Shown: positions 47,713 through 59,872 of the stretch, in pieces
How positions within the stretch are numbered: position 1 is the first letter of the stretch
Layout of the letters: each line of letters opens with the position of its first letter
Assembly: GCA_905250125.1 (NCBI GenBank)
Contig: CAJNOL010000329.1
Location: 62,001-126,000, forward strand
Direction of reading: 5' to 3'
DNA: 64,000 nucleotides
Source of the DNA: Rotaria sordida
Taxonomy: Eukaryota; Rotifera; Eurotatoria; Philodinida; Philodinidae
The notes under the pieces: generated by a model
What the model saw: the letters and a program-made list of their open reading frames with translations, nothing else
Databases searched by the model: none
Told to the model about the DNA's origin: nothing
Program-made: the position numbers and the translations under genes

Positions 47713-50700
47713 CACCAACAACAGATACATGAAGGAGGAATTTATCCACTTTTTAATATTGATCCTGAATCATATTTATTAGATGAAGGTGATGAACGTT
47801 CAATGCTTGAACCAAGTTCATATAATAATCCTAATTTTAAACAAACAATAAATGTTTTATTTAATTGGCTTAATACAAGTTTAAGTAAAGAATCGATTAT
47901 AATTCGATCATTTGAAGATGATCTTTATGATGGTTATATACTTGGAAAACTTATCGAATATTATCAACCAAATATTCGATTACTTCATCATGATATACCA
48001 TTATCAGAAGAATCAAAAAAGAAAACACTTGAATGTGTTCTTAATTATCTTGAAACATGTTTTAAACAACAAAATCAACCAATTAAATGGACATTAGAAC
48101 AAATTTATAATCGAGATTTTATTGCTATTTTACATCTACTTTTAACTGTAATCAAATTTTTTAATATAAAATCACGTTATGATTTACCAAAAAATTTACT
48201 TTTAAAAGTAATTGTTGTTAAAAAAACAAATGGTTTATTACAAACAAGAATTGTTAATGAATGTTTTATTGATGATCATGAAAGAGGATTAACATCAGTA
48301 AGTATAAAAATAAAATAAAATTCCATCATGGAAAATTTATTTCTAATTATTGAAAGTATTGACTTAAATAACATCAAAAATTTACATATGAATTATTTCT
48401 AAAAAAAAAATCTCTTACTCAAAAATTGATTTCTTCTTGTGTGTTTTACATCGAACATTGGATGAACTTCATTACATGAACAAGTTCGCTCACACTACAA
48501 TTGTGACTAATCGATGCGTTGGTAAAAGATTAACCTTCAACTTCCGAAAAATATATTTGACTTTTTGAAGCTTCGAAAATCTCACAAAACAAATGTTAGA
48601 GATGTGCTGAGAAGTTTTTTTTCATATCTCATACCCTGACTGAGAAAAATTTTCTGATTCTTACCCTAGTCTACTTTGTAACATGCCACTTTTCCCTACC
48701 ATACTCTGCAGGGTACAGTAATCGTGTACATCTCTAAGCAGTGCTTCATCAAGGTTTTCTCTTTTGGAGAAGCAATATGAAATTCTGGAAAGGTCAACAC
48801 GGTCTTCGGAGGTGTGTCACCCGATTGATATTCACACTGGATAAAATACTGCTTCGAAGCTAGGTTCTGAAAAAAGATGCATGCCAAATAAAATTTTCTT
48901 TTGTATTCTGTTACAAAGTGCCGTAAGACTCTGCACAAAAAAAGTAAACGAGAATTATTATCCAGAACCTAGTCTATGTTACATATTATTGGAATATTGA
49001 AGATTTCTATTATACTTCAATATTCTTTTGTTTGTAATATTAAACAAACTTTTGTAACATCTTGAACGCTTGATGCCAGTAAATTTTCAATAAACAATCG
49101 AACTTTGTTGATTTTTCTTAAGTAATTATTGTACATCGCCAAAAACATAATTGATGTTCTACAATGTAAGTTTCAAAAATTTTCTGGTATATCCCATGAA
49201 ATGGTGAAAAGCTCAATAAAATCTGTTGAGTTGTTGTAGAATTATTTTCACACTTTGTCTATACTTTATATTTAATTGTGTTATTATTTAGGATGCATCT
49301 AAAAAACAAGGAGATCTTATCGATACTTTATTCGATTTAGCACCAGATAAATTAGGTAATGTTGAAAAAATATTATTAAATTTTATAAATAATCAATTAA
49401 ATCATTATAATATACATATAAAACAAATCGATATACAATATTTTCAAGATGGGTTAAATTTACTTTATTTAATGTCTCATCTTGAAAATTATTTTATTAT
49501 ACTTAATAAATATCATCATAAAAAACCATTATCACGTGAACAATCATATGCTAATATTCAATTAGCTTTTCAACTTATGAATCAAGGTAAAATAAAGAGA
49601 ATTACTTACGAAGGAAGTACTCCAATTGATAAATCAAGACTATGTGTATTATGTAGACTTACATGAGCTATGAATAGCCTGAAAAGCGTTTGCACCCTTA
49701 GCTTATTGTTGCAGAGATTCTGCATTTTTGTGGTATTTTTTAAATGAGTGTCATGGTACAGAAAAACCTATTTTCAGATTTCGACTTGAAGTTTTGCAGT
49801 GAGACAGGCGCTAACGAGAGTAGTTTGTTATGAAATTCCTAGGTCTTTTAATTTGCTCCTATCCTAGAATACAAACATCAAATATGTCGGTTTACATAAG
49901 TGATGTATGAGACACACTATTAACATAGCTGTATCTTAGGATAGGAACAGAGACAAGATATGAAACGTTCACTAAAGTCTATGCTTGTCACGATCTGTCT
50001 CTATGCAAAGTTTCAAGTTGACATTCGACAATAAGTTTTTCTGATATTCCTAAGAGAAGCCACAGCATTTATTTAGACGATACCGTAAAAATGCGATATC
50101 TCCACAGCAATAAACTAAAGGTTCGAACTCTTTTCAAAGTATTCATAGTTCATTTGGACCTACATAACACAGACTTTCATGACGGCGGTACCGACGCGAG
50201 AAATGTTTCAAAAATGCTATGGCGACAATGCCAGCGCCTGGTTTTTGGACAGATTATAAAATTGAATGGATTTGCACTGAATTTGAGTGTCCACAAGTCC
50301 AACAATTAGATTCATGGTTAATGTGATAGATTCGATCCAACTGCGCTAGTTTATCACAGTGACAGAAGAGGTTTTCGAAAGCCGTCGCGGCAGCGGCGCC
50401 GTAGTCTTGTATGTTCTAGGACTGTAGCGTGGCAGCGATATATTTCTAGCCGCGATGAACACCTATGCTACATAATTCACATAGTCTCGATCCAAATACA
50501 ATGCATCAGTTGGAGGACTTCTCTCGTTAGATAAAACAATAGTTTTAATGAATTCTTTTTTGTTTTAGCTGGAATTGATATTGAACAATATTGTCGAATT
50601 AATGATCTTCTTACAGGAAATCAAAGAACTTTATATCGACTTCTTTTTCAACTTTATCTCAGATATAATAAAGATTCAAATAATTTATTACAATCAATGA

Positions 50701-50741
50701 CATGTCTTCAACCTGTTCATATTGATAGTCCCTTTCTATGA
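47713..50741 (+). CDS. PARV: Parvin (focal-adhesion CH-domain protein), 5' end in gap
   Basis: Three visible exons, 47713-48297, 49292-49586 and 50569-50741 (1053 nt, 350 aa plus whatever lies in the gap). CH domain 1: VLFNWLNTSL, FEDDLYDGYILGKLIEYYQP, WTLEQIYNRDFIAILHLLLT, LLLKVIVVKKTNGLL (family LEEDLYDGQVLQKLLE, NLVAILHLL, VVVVRKREGLL). CH domain 2: DLIDTLFDLAPDKLGNVEKI, FQDGLNLLYLMSHLENYF, SYANIQLAFQLMNQ, then QRTLYRLLFQLYLRYNK (family DTLFDHAPDKL, FADGVYLVLLMGLLEDYF, LRVLYNLFTKYK). Parvins bind integrin-linked kinase and actin at integrin adhesions in the ILK-PINCH-parvin complex. The last residues (SMTCLQPVHIDSPFL) extend past the usual family end. Intron 2 hosts a family C palindrome. 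Confidence 0.92.
48298..49291. other. Parvin intron 1 with repeat debris
   Basis: About 1 kb, non-coding. It includes a MITE-family fragment at 48786-48848 (GGTCTTCGGAGGTGTGTCAC, then CACTGGATAAAATAC). Otherwise A/T-rich and featureless. Confidence 0.5.
49650..50150. repeat. Long inverted repeat, family C copy 2
   Basis: The left arm has GAGCTATGAATAGCCTGAAAAG, CTTAGCTTATTGTTGCAGAGATTC and GACTTGAAGTTTTGCAGTGAGACAGG. The right arm has the mirror blocks CTGTCTCTATGCAAAGTTTCAAG, GCGATATCTCCACAGCAATAA and CTTTTCAAAGTATTCATAGTTC. Same family as 13110-13540. In parvin intron 2. Confidence 0.75.
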
Positions 50742-52741
50742 AAAAATTCCTCTTTAACTGATATGTTTGTTTATTTTCAAATGATCTCATACAAATAGTT
50801 TTGAAATAGATCGTTTTTTGTATTTATAGTTTGCATGTCACAAATTACATTTTTTCGATGTTTTTCAGTGTTTTTGTCAGATTTTCATTTCGCTTTTATT
50901 TACATCTCAATGCTTAGTTTTTTGTATATATACTTTAATTAATGAATGATAATGATTTAGAAAATAAATTCAATGTTTTGTTAATCATAATTTTGATCTG
51001 ACTTTTATATAATTTCTAATGTTGTAATAATTGTTTGATTGATACGTTAACATTGGAAAATATATATAAATGACATAGAATTTCAATTGGTTAGAAATGA
51101 TTCTACAAAACTGATAGAGTAAATCGAAAAACTCAACTAGCTTATCGTACAATAGTTCAAATAAAAAAAAAATAATGAACATGAGACGAGAAATGGAATC
51201 ATATAAAATAGAATTGTATCGCCAATAATCACAACTTATGCATAAATAATAGAAGATTTTCTTTTGCACAAAAAAGCCATTCGATGAAAGATTTCATCTA
51301 ATGCATAAGTTAAATTTATAAAACCATATTTGAAAAAAATGAGCTTCGTTGTTTTTATGGACATACTGAAACGATGAAAAAATATACAAGTAAACAATAT
51401 CACTACTTTTGATTTATTGAAATAGTAAAGTAAACCAATATTTTCTGTGACATATTATTGAAACTTGAAAATTAATTGATAATCTGGTGTGAGTGTGAAT
51501 ACTGTGAAGACACCCACACCCTGCTCAGATTATTAACAAAAGTTGACATTACAACTAATTTGTTGCTTTACTTTACTTGTAAGAGAACAATTTGGTCATC
51601 TATGATACAAAGACACTCGATGATTTCTTTAGTCGGGTTGGAATTTAGATCATGGTAGCTGTTCTCGTACTCACACATCTACTAAGCATTCTAATATTCG
51701 CGATCAGTCCATTTGATCTCCTCTCTGTGATCAAACATGATTTTTTCAGAACCTTCTTCCCCCAGTAATCATGTATGGGCGTGGGTATTCATCTACACTC
51801 ACACCCACATGTATATACATATAGTAATGTAGGAGATGACCCAATGATATTGGCGAGACAAGAACACGAGAGAGCTGTCTTTTAGGTCGAGTCTCAAAGA
51901 AATCATAAGGACAGTAATATAGTCCAAAACTCAGTCGATGCATATCCGGGTCCCGCACCGAAAGGGTTAACATATGATATATCATCGATGGATGATAGCA
52001 CACATTTCATATCAATTATTGGTGATGGATCTTGTTAGGATCATGATATGCAAGGTTATTTTAATAAGGAGCAAATACAATCAAAAACAAACGAATGGTA
52101 CAGCCACTCCGCTTGTAGTAGAGACGACTTGATTTTCGAACGATAACCAAAAAAACTAACTAACTATCTCATCGATATGTACATATACTGATGATGAATG
52201 ACAAAGCAGAAACAGAAACGAAAACAATGTAGAGGCTGTTAGGACGATAGATATCGTCTCATAACACATCTACTGGCTGGTATTCTATGATCTGATGTCC
52301 TTGAAACGAATGTTGTCTCTGAATATTTATCACGGTTTTTGGACTGCAATGTCAACTTTTTTTGCAATACTGAAAATGATTTGTTGACATTCTAGACTCA
52401 TTGATAATGGTCGGTGCCAATGTTGAATGTGTGGATAAGAAAAAAATTGTCAGAAATGAATATGCTTTTTCAAATATTTACGTATGACGATTATTTAACT
52501 TATTAGTCATACTGTTGTTGCTCTTTCAAAAAACCAATGATTCATATTTCTTCAGGAGCAATTAGTAAGCATATAGAGAGGAAGTAACGTCGAAAGGACA
52601 AAGTGAGAAAGATCACACACAACATTCACTGCGACACTTAGGTATCTGCGAATTACACAAGAAATTTCTAACATAAAACTCTATCAATACGCAACATCAT
52701 AACAAAGATCTATCAGTTTCTTTCAGATATCTATTGAAAAT
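50742..52741. other. 2-kb intergenic region, no gene recognised
   Basis: A/T-rich. Copies of the G-rich motif are here: GTGAGTGTGAATACTGTGAAG with CACCCACACCC near 51486-51520, and CACTCACACCCACAT near 51797-51811. No conserved coding block was seen. Confidence 0.5.
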
Positions 52742-53331
52742 TTGAGAATGAATCACTTGTTTAATGAAAAAGTGATTTCTGCACAACCAGTATCACGTGA
52801 TTTATCAAGCTCAGCTAGTGGAAGTGCTTTACCTGGTAGTCACAGTGGTACAAGAATCTCAACAGAAAGTGGAGGACAATATTTAATTCATCATGGAAGT
52901 GGCTTTGCAGCATCAGGAAGCAATCCTACAGTTATTACAGATGCTGCAAATATGTCTTCCAACTGGAAATCTGTTGGCGAATCGTATAACCCAAATTCAT
53001 CAGTAGGTGGAATGATGGGAACAGGCAAAGGCTACAATGTCTTCTCACACAATTGCAATGATGTTACCGCTGGCATGCCCAATTCATCTGTCACCACATC
53101 AAAGACATTCGAAATCAGTACGGGTATTAAACCCAAAAAGTAAAATTTTCATTCTTTTGTTCTAATCGAGACATTCATTTGATTCAATACGAAAATCAAG
53201 AAATTTTATTCTATTATATTTAACTCAAATAAAATGAAATGCAAACATTTTCTTTCTTTTTTTACACTTGATAAACTCTCTTTCCTATTTTCAGATCAAA
53301 AAAGGCGTCAATCATGAGAGAACTTGTTTGA
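52742..53331 (+). CDS. Ser/Gly/Thr-rich orphan protein (about 145 aa)
   Basis: Exon 1 is 52742-53139 (Met at 52742 or 52748). It probably splices at GTAAAA to 53295-53331 after TTTTCAG, giving an ending KPKKSKKASIMRELV. If the intron is retained the protein stops at 53143 (ending IKPKK). Composition is low-complexity (RDLSSSASGSALPGSHSGT, SVGGMMGTGKGYNVFSHN), with no hydrophobic segment and no domain I recognise. The open frame is long for this AT-rich region, and its base composition is more balanced than its surroundings, supporting real coding sequence. Confidence 0.55.
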
Positions 53332-53656
53332 CTATTTCAGCTAGATTAAGGACTGACTGTATGCGGTACCAATACCTTACCGTCTCGAATCGGTACGGTA
53401 TTGTGGATGTGGAGTGAGTGTGCGGGATGTAGGAATGGGGTCTCTGACTATTGTGTGTAAGATAATTATGAGAACAGACAATCATGTGTACATCGATTAA
53501 TTTAATTTGCACTGATTAATTCTAATGAAAAAGAGCATGAACAAGGCCAATTTTCTTTGAAAGTATTTAAATGAGTAAGAATAAGAAGATGTTTGCTCAT
53601 TTATAGTTATTCAGAATTTGTCATCGTATAGATCACATTGAAAGTACAAACACATT

Positions 53657-54900
53657 ATGTCAATTTTATTTTCTAAAACTGGAAAAGGTAAGCCAGTTCT
53701 GACTGAGAATGGTTATGATTACATTGAAGAACGTACGTATGAAAATAAAGTATACTGGCGATATACACAATGCAACAAACAGAAATGTAACGTTGAATTG
53801 CATACAACTAATAACACGATTTGTCATCGAGTTGGCGATCACAATCATGCTCCAAATCCGAATACAAGTGAAATTCGTCGATGTCGTTCTGAAATACGTG
53901 GCCTGTCTAAAACAACAATGGTCACACATCCAATTGTTGCCACATCAATTACCACAACATCTGCTGCAATGTTAAGCTAGCTTCTGCCTGTCAACAATGT
54001 GCTGCAAATTTAAATTTTTCATCAAATCCTCGGTCAAGATCACAAATACATATAACCGGCTCTTTTGCTCTCCCAAAGAAAAAAGAACAATTTCTACAAT
54101 ACTACTCAAGAAACCAAGATTCGGATAGGTTGTTAATATTTGCGACGAACCAACAACTTGATCTTCTTCAACCATGTACGGACGCGTATTTGGATAGCAC
54201 ATTCAAGGTCGTTCCTGAACTTTTTTTATTAAGTGTACTCAATCCATGGTCCAGCACAAAGAAATATCACTCCATTGGCTTACATTTTTATGCTTTGTAA
54301 AAACGAAGAACTTTACAAGAGGATTTATGATGCTATTATGTCATTAAGATCACCGTTCAATCCTAGTTCAATTATTATCGATTTTGAATGAGAAATAATG
54401 AAAGCTATCAGTTCCTGTTGGCCTTAATCAAGCATTCATAGTTGTTTCTTCCACCTAATACAAAATATCTATCGACAAGTTCAAAAAGCAGGTTTTACAA
54501 ATAAATATGGGGACGACGAAGAATATGGACATGCAGTATGCATGCTTTCTATATTTGTTTTTTGTTTGGAAACAAATGATATCGATTCAGCATTTGAAGA
54601 TATTGATGATCTACGAATTCCAGCTCTTGATCCACTTTACAATTATTTTGAAATCGTACCAGAAGGACAGTCCCAACGTTTCCAGTCATATTTTGGAATT
54701 TACACAATTTGTTAAGGAACCAGTTCGATCATACAAACAACGCCGTCGAAAGGTAGCACTGACAACTTAACAATATCATGGATTCAGTCCATTCTGGATT
54801 TTGGCGTTTGTTGAATGATCTTCAAATAGAGCAATCGTACGTAGGTGAAGAAATTTCTCAACTAGTAACAAGTCTCCTACCAAAATCCCCAAAGGATCAA
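53657..54900 (+). pseudogene. Decayed FLYWCH/MULE-type transposase
   Basis: The frame from 53657 encodes a FLYWCH-type zinc finger: GYDYIEERTYENKVYWRYTQ, then CNKQKCNVELHTTNNTICHR, then DHNHAP, giving the C-x-C...H-x-H pattern with the aromatic WRY core. It stops at 53978. Sequence resembling a MULE transposase continues in another frame (LLIFATNQQLDLL, DAYLDSTFKVVPELFLLSVL) and beyond, broken by several stops and frameshifts to about 54900. FLYWCH plus MULE domains are typical of a transposon class abundant in rotifers. This copy is inactive; terminal repeats were not identified. Confidence 0.75.
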
Positions 54901-55724
54901 AACTCAATGCACAGAATCTAGAGTTGTACGGATTTTAGAAAATCCTACAAATGATAATATATAAAAATTAAAAGCGATTGCTCATACATTCATGTTATTA
55001 TTATTCGTTGATTTGTTCGTCTTGATTTTTTTTTGTTATTTTGTCTACCTTTTTTTGTTCATTGTCTTTCACTTTTTCACAAAAACATTTATTTACACAT
55101 AACACACATTCATTTTTTACATAATTATCTGTATACAAATATCTAACACACAATTGTCTTACACACAATCGTTGTGCTTTCATAATCATGTATCCTAAAT
55201 TGATGATATCAAGATCCCATGTGTCCTAAAATCTCGAGTGTGTCAAGATCACGCAACACACTCATTTAGTGATATGCTCTCTCTTTCGATACAGCAGTGT
55301 GAGTGAGGATTCTGTGTGTGCCAAGTATTCGCGCTATTCACATGCATCTAAGTATACGAGCATGTTATTTTTTCAATTATAGTACATTCGATATGTATAG
55401 TTTGAATTCAAAGTATATGAGCACATGAATTGTAGAATTCTAGATTCTGAAGGAGTACATATTGTACTCGTATTTGCACAACTTTGAAATGAAAAATGTC
55501 TTATTCTAATCAACAAGAACAAGAACAACACGAGTGACGACAACGGCAACTAATACAACAACATGTCAATGTTCTGTACAATAGAATGCTAATTACCTTT
55601 TTGTAATATTCATTGCTCTTGATCTCATTATTTTTGTTTATTTAATAAATATATAAAGCAAAAGCAATTAAAGAGAGTAGCAAAAGGGATGAAGCAGTCA
55701 GAGAATGAAGCAGAAAAGCAGTGA
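54901..55724. other. Intergenic, nothing recognised
   Basis: About 0.8 kb, T/A-rich. The 62-codon open frame at 55001-55189 (minus) looks random. A GTGTGAGTGAGGATTCTGTGTGTG stretch near 55298 resembles the dispersed G-rich motif. Confidence 0.5.
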
Positions 55725-56200
55725 TTAGATGACTGATTTGCGTCGAGCATTGGCAGTTTTAACTAAATCGTCGATTTCCTTCGGACTGATTTCAATCAAA
55801 CAATCAATTGCTTTGAAATCATCATAAATACAGGCGACATAATGACGACCAACAGTTGGTTTTGGTGGTTTGGTTGGATTAATGAGGCCACCAGCAGTTT
55901 CCTTGGGATTTAATAAGGCCGGAATATTTTCACCTGTCAATAGAATTTCAAATAGATCATATTCGAACAACAAAGAAATAACGAACCTAGTTGTTCATAA
56001 GCATATTGTTTCATAGTTTCGTAGACACGTCCTTTCAAATTCCGAATCGAATTTCGATCAAACTTGAGATTGAAATGATCTTTGGGCGGCATTGCATTTG
56101 TCGATAGTCCTTTCTCCACTTCGCATAAGGTTGCCAGAAAAGCCAATTTTGACTTTTCAATATGTTCTAAAGCCGTATCTTTACCTTTCAAAATTCCCAT
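55725..56200 (-). CDS. Unrecognised 140-aa protein, two exons
   Basis: Exons 55987-56200 and 55725-55933 (53-bp intron, donor GTTCGT, acceptor GACAG), 423 nt in frame. Met at 56200 (MGILKGKDTALEHIEKSKLA) was chosen; a Met three codons upstream (56209) is possible. It is rich in Lys and Asp/Glu. An N-terminal helical half (FLATLCEVEKGLS, SIRNLKGRVYETMKQYAYEQ) is followed by a Pro-rich stretch (PTKPPKPTVGRHY) and a compact end (CIYDDFKAIDCLIEISPKEI). It is soluble, with no signal peptide. The codon usage and intron look like a real gene; the family is unknown. Confidence 0.65.
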
Positions 56201-56209
56201 GTTGTACAA

Positions 56210-58435
56210 AGCGCGTTATCTTTTGTCAACTAACTTATGTATGTGAAGAACAGAAAAAGCAATAATCTCAGCAGTGACTTGTTGTCGATCTTTTCTAGAT
56301 ATACCAAATGGAACAGTCCTCGTCCCACGAGTAACGAAAGAACAAGAAGGAAGAAAAAATATTGTCAAAAGACAACTGACAAGTGATATCAAAGTAACTA
56401 GTCAATTCCGTCTCACTATTATTAGATATTACTCTATCTCTTGAATCCTTCATTTTTCTCTTTGATTAACATTGTTTGTCTAGCGATGCAATATGTTGTC
56501 AAGAGTAATGAGATCTATTAGATTCAATTAAAAAAAACAGAATATTAGTGTTTTTCCATAGTTGGCCCTGATATCTCGCACAATACTGATAAATCATGCA
56601 AGAACATCTATAATCTCTCTCGTGACTATTTCTTCATTTATGTCATTCGTGAAATTCGATTCTATCCTTGTGAGACTAATTAGATCGATAGAAACTAAGA
56701 AAATCAGACTAATATATGAAGAACTTTAAACCAAATGAACCAAAACAAGATGAATCATAGGTATAACAATTGATGACACGGTATTCGACTATTGTCGACT
56801 TTGAACGATATTGAAAGAGATTTATATTTTTTAAATGATGAAGAACAACCAGATAAATCAGATGAATCGAAGAACGCCTAACGTATCAGAAACGAAGAAA
56901 TATTTCTTCGAAATATATTCAAGTTCAATGATAGACAAACAAAGTAAAAGAATTAAACGTACCCAATTTTTTATCGTGAATAATTTCATATTCATCTTTA
57001 CTGTTCAATGTACGACCAAGACTTCGTTGATAAAGTTTAGCTGGATGGGTGTAGGAGTGAAAGGAGAACTCTCAATCACACAAAAATACAAATCACATTC
57101 ACACGCCATCCATCAAATAAGAATTACTTGCAATAGTAAAAATCAATTTTACCAATGACGCAGCACTTTTCGATTGCATTAAATTGAAAAGTCTTAGTGA
57201 TGAAGACGCACCGTTTGTTCAGCCAGAAAACTGTCATCAATATTTTCCTTTATTATGAAGATCACTTTTTCGTAAAAAAACAAGTGTCAATGAAACACGG
57301 CAGTTTATCGAAGTGAAAGATACTTGGATGACAGTGATGAACTAAAAATTAAATGATTGTAATTAAAGATTACGATTATTTCAGTATTATTCATGGTCAT
57401 TTATCTATGGTTGAAAGAATCACATAAACAAGAATATTATCATTTTTATTAACAATACGATTCTCATATCACATAGACGAATTTCAATAATTTTGTAGAA
57501 TACTATTGTATTTAAATACTAAATTAGTAGTAAAAGTCTTTATGATGAAAAACTGTGACGTCTCGCGCTCTACAAATCTATACATTGTCTTAAGAAAAAT
57601 TTATTCTGTTCTAAGGATCATTTTTATTGAAACATTATAAAAAAACAGACTATTTTAAGAGTACTCTAATAATTGATGTTGATCATTTCCCTATAGAATC
57701 TTGATCTAATTTCAATTTTAGAGAAAAATAAACACCATATTGAGAATTACCATAAGAAAAAACATTGGATGTGGGGTTTGAGTGTGGATTTGGGTGTGGA
57801 CGGTCATACCATCAACACCCACATTAACACCTTCACACCTTTCTTACTCATTCAACAAACTACACTTGATCGATATTTGATGGTGTAGAATAAATACTCG
57901 AGAGGTCCTATGTCGTGCCATAAGATCTAGACGGTACTCGTATTCGAAATAACTATATTATTAAATGGATAAAACCGGGTGATCGGTTTGCCATCAGGTA
58001 TTATTAAGCTGCAAAAACTTCGAAGTATATCTTTACTTCCACTTAGGCAGCTGCAAACGTCACCGTATATAATCAAATGCTATTTTTGTATCAAAACTTA
58101 TCTATATTGACACTCATAACGCATAACTCACCTAAAGACAGACTGTATGTTGAAAAAAGTCAATTCAATTATATTAATATATATGAAGTATTTAGAACGT
58201 GGATAAGCTGACACGAACAATACTGTAGACAATCGTACGTATTATTGAAATTTATTGAAATTAATTTATTGAAGAATTTAGTAAATTTATTTAGTAAGTT
58301 TATAAAACTTCCATTTCTTCATATATAATCTTTTTTTTCTTCCGAGTAAACTGATTCCTTGAAAAAGCATAATCAGAGTGATATTTAAACAGAATACGTT
58401 TCTTGATTGCTATTATTAATTAATTCATTTATTGA
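56210..58435. other. 2.2-kb intergenic region without recognised gene
   Basis: The open frame at 56835-57158 has no recognisable domain. The motif GATGTGGGGTTTGAGTGTGGATTTGGGTGTGGACGG (57768-57803) is followed closely by its near mirror CACCCACATTAACACC, a weak palindrome. Otherwise AT-rich. Confidence 0.5.
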
Positions 58436-58535
58436 NNNNNNNNNNNNNNNNNNNNNNNNNNNNNNNNNNNNNNNNNNNNNNNNNNNNNNNNNNNNNNNNN
58501 NNNNNNNNNNNNNNNNNNNNNNNNNNNNNNNNNNN
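58436..58535. other. Assembly gap (100 N)
   Basis: A fixed-length N-run in gene-poor sequence; true length unknown. No gene is visibly cut by it. Confidence 0.95.
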
Positions 58536-59872
58536 TTTAAATACAGATAGAAAAGAAGAATGTATGTTTGAAAGCAATCTACTTCTATTAATCATACTTG
58601 CATTTATGATTAATAAATATTACATATTTACAGTGGGAAAATATCGACATAAAATTTCTCCAATATCATCAAATATGGTTTTCACCTACTATGACATAAG
58701 CAAATCAGTCTATTATCTGTATGCCATTAATTCATCAATACTAAATGAACAGAGTACGATCCAATTAATATACTAAAATTTCTATTTTTCTTTACACTAC
58801 ATTGTTCAAACATGAAATTATCCAAAATTATTTATCTAAATGATTCTCACCACAAGAATCTCTTAAATTATTCTCAAATCTTCTATTTTTAGTTTATTCT
58901 TCATTCATAATGTCATAGAATGTAATAGTTATATTCTAAAGAAAAATAATTACTATCAATAGACGTATTATAACAATATGTCAAAAACTAATCTTCAATC
59001 GCACACATCTGCTACCAAAATTTTACACAATCAGTAGAGATCGACAAGTTCAGTTCTAGTTTGAATCTGTTGAAAAAAAATTCTTTGATCTGTTTCAATA
59101 GTTTAGGCCCTGGAACTCAGCTGTTCACACAATTTTTGTTCTATTTTTGAAAAAAAACAAACATTTTGAAGATCTAAAAAGCTTTTGTTCTGTTTCTTGG
59201 AGTGATACTTTCGGTTACAAAAAAAAAAGTATTGCTCTCGTTCTGGAAATGTCACATCCAGGGTTCAAAAAAAACTTTTATTTTATTATTGAATTGCCGC
59301 TTCGAAAACAGAACAAAATTTTTTCCATAGTTCAGTTTCGAGAGTTAAACTGTTGGAACAGTTCTGAATTGATCTATACCTGTCTAATAGTGTATAAAAT
59401 TCTTTTTAGATTTCAAAAGAATTCTAGTAAAACTTGAGTAAGAGAAAACAAAAGATTTCATCGTTGAAATTTTTCCAACTCATGAAAATCTTTTATCAAA
59501 TAAACTACATCGTCTACAAATACTTTTCATTTAAATCCTGATCAAATATCAATACATACAAACATTTATCGTTAACATTTGTTTAAACTAAATGAATAAT
59601 TCTATTCAATTACATACAAAATTACTCACAACAAGAAAATCTCTCTTTCTCTTTGATTCTGGATCTACAAAAGAAAAAAAAAATTGAATATATTTTATTA
59701 CGCGAATAGATATATATTTTAATATCATATTGAGTTTGACTGAGACATAAAAAAAAAGGAATGAGACAAATAAAGGACCAAAAAAAAACAAACAAATAAA
59801 GATGACAGAATTTTGATCATTGAAAAAGATAAGATAAATATATCATTAAGAGAAAAAAAAATGAACATACGA
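58536..59872. other. Intergenic, nothing certain
   Basis: Two open frames (58536-58776, and 59147-59437 plus) have no conserved features and sit in repetitive AT-rich sequence. The last part should contain the beta-adaptin 3' UTR. Confidence 0.5.

Noticed and set aside
50091..50309. 72-codon plus-strand open frame
   Set aside because: It lies across the right arm of the family C palindrome in a parvin intron; random frame.
57765..57840. Possible interstitial telomere array
   Set aside because: The G-rich units are irregular and only two or three long; not a true tandem array.
58536..58776. Open frame running out of the 100-N gap
   Set aside because: The apparent length comes from Ns; the visible part is AT-rich and unlike any family I know.
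59147..59437. 96-codon plus-strand open frame
   Set aside because: Low-complexity, no conserved residues, no intron or domain support.
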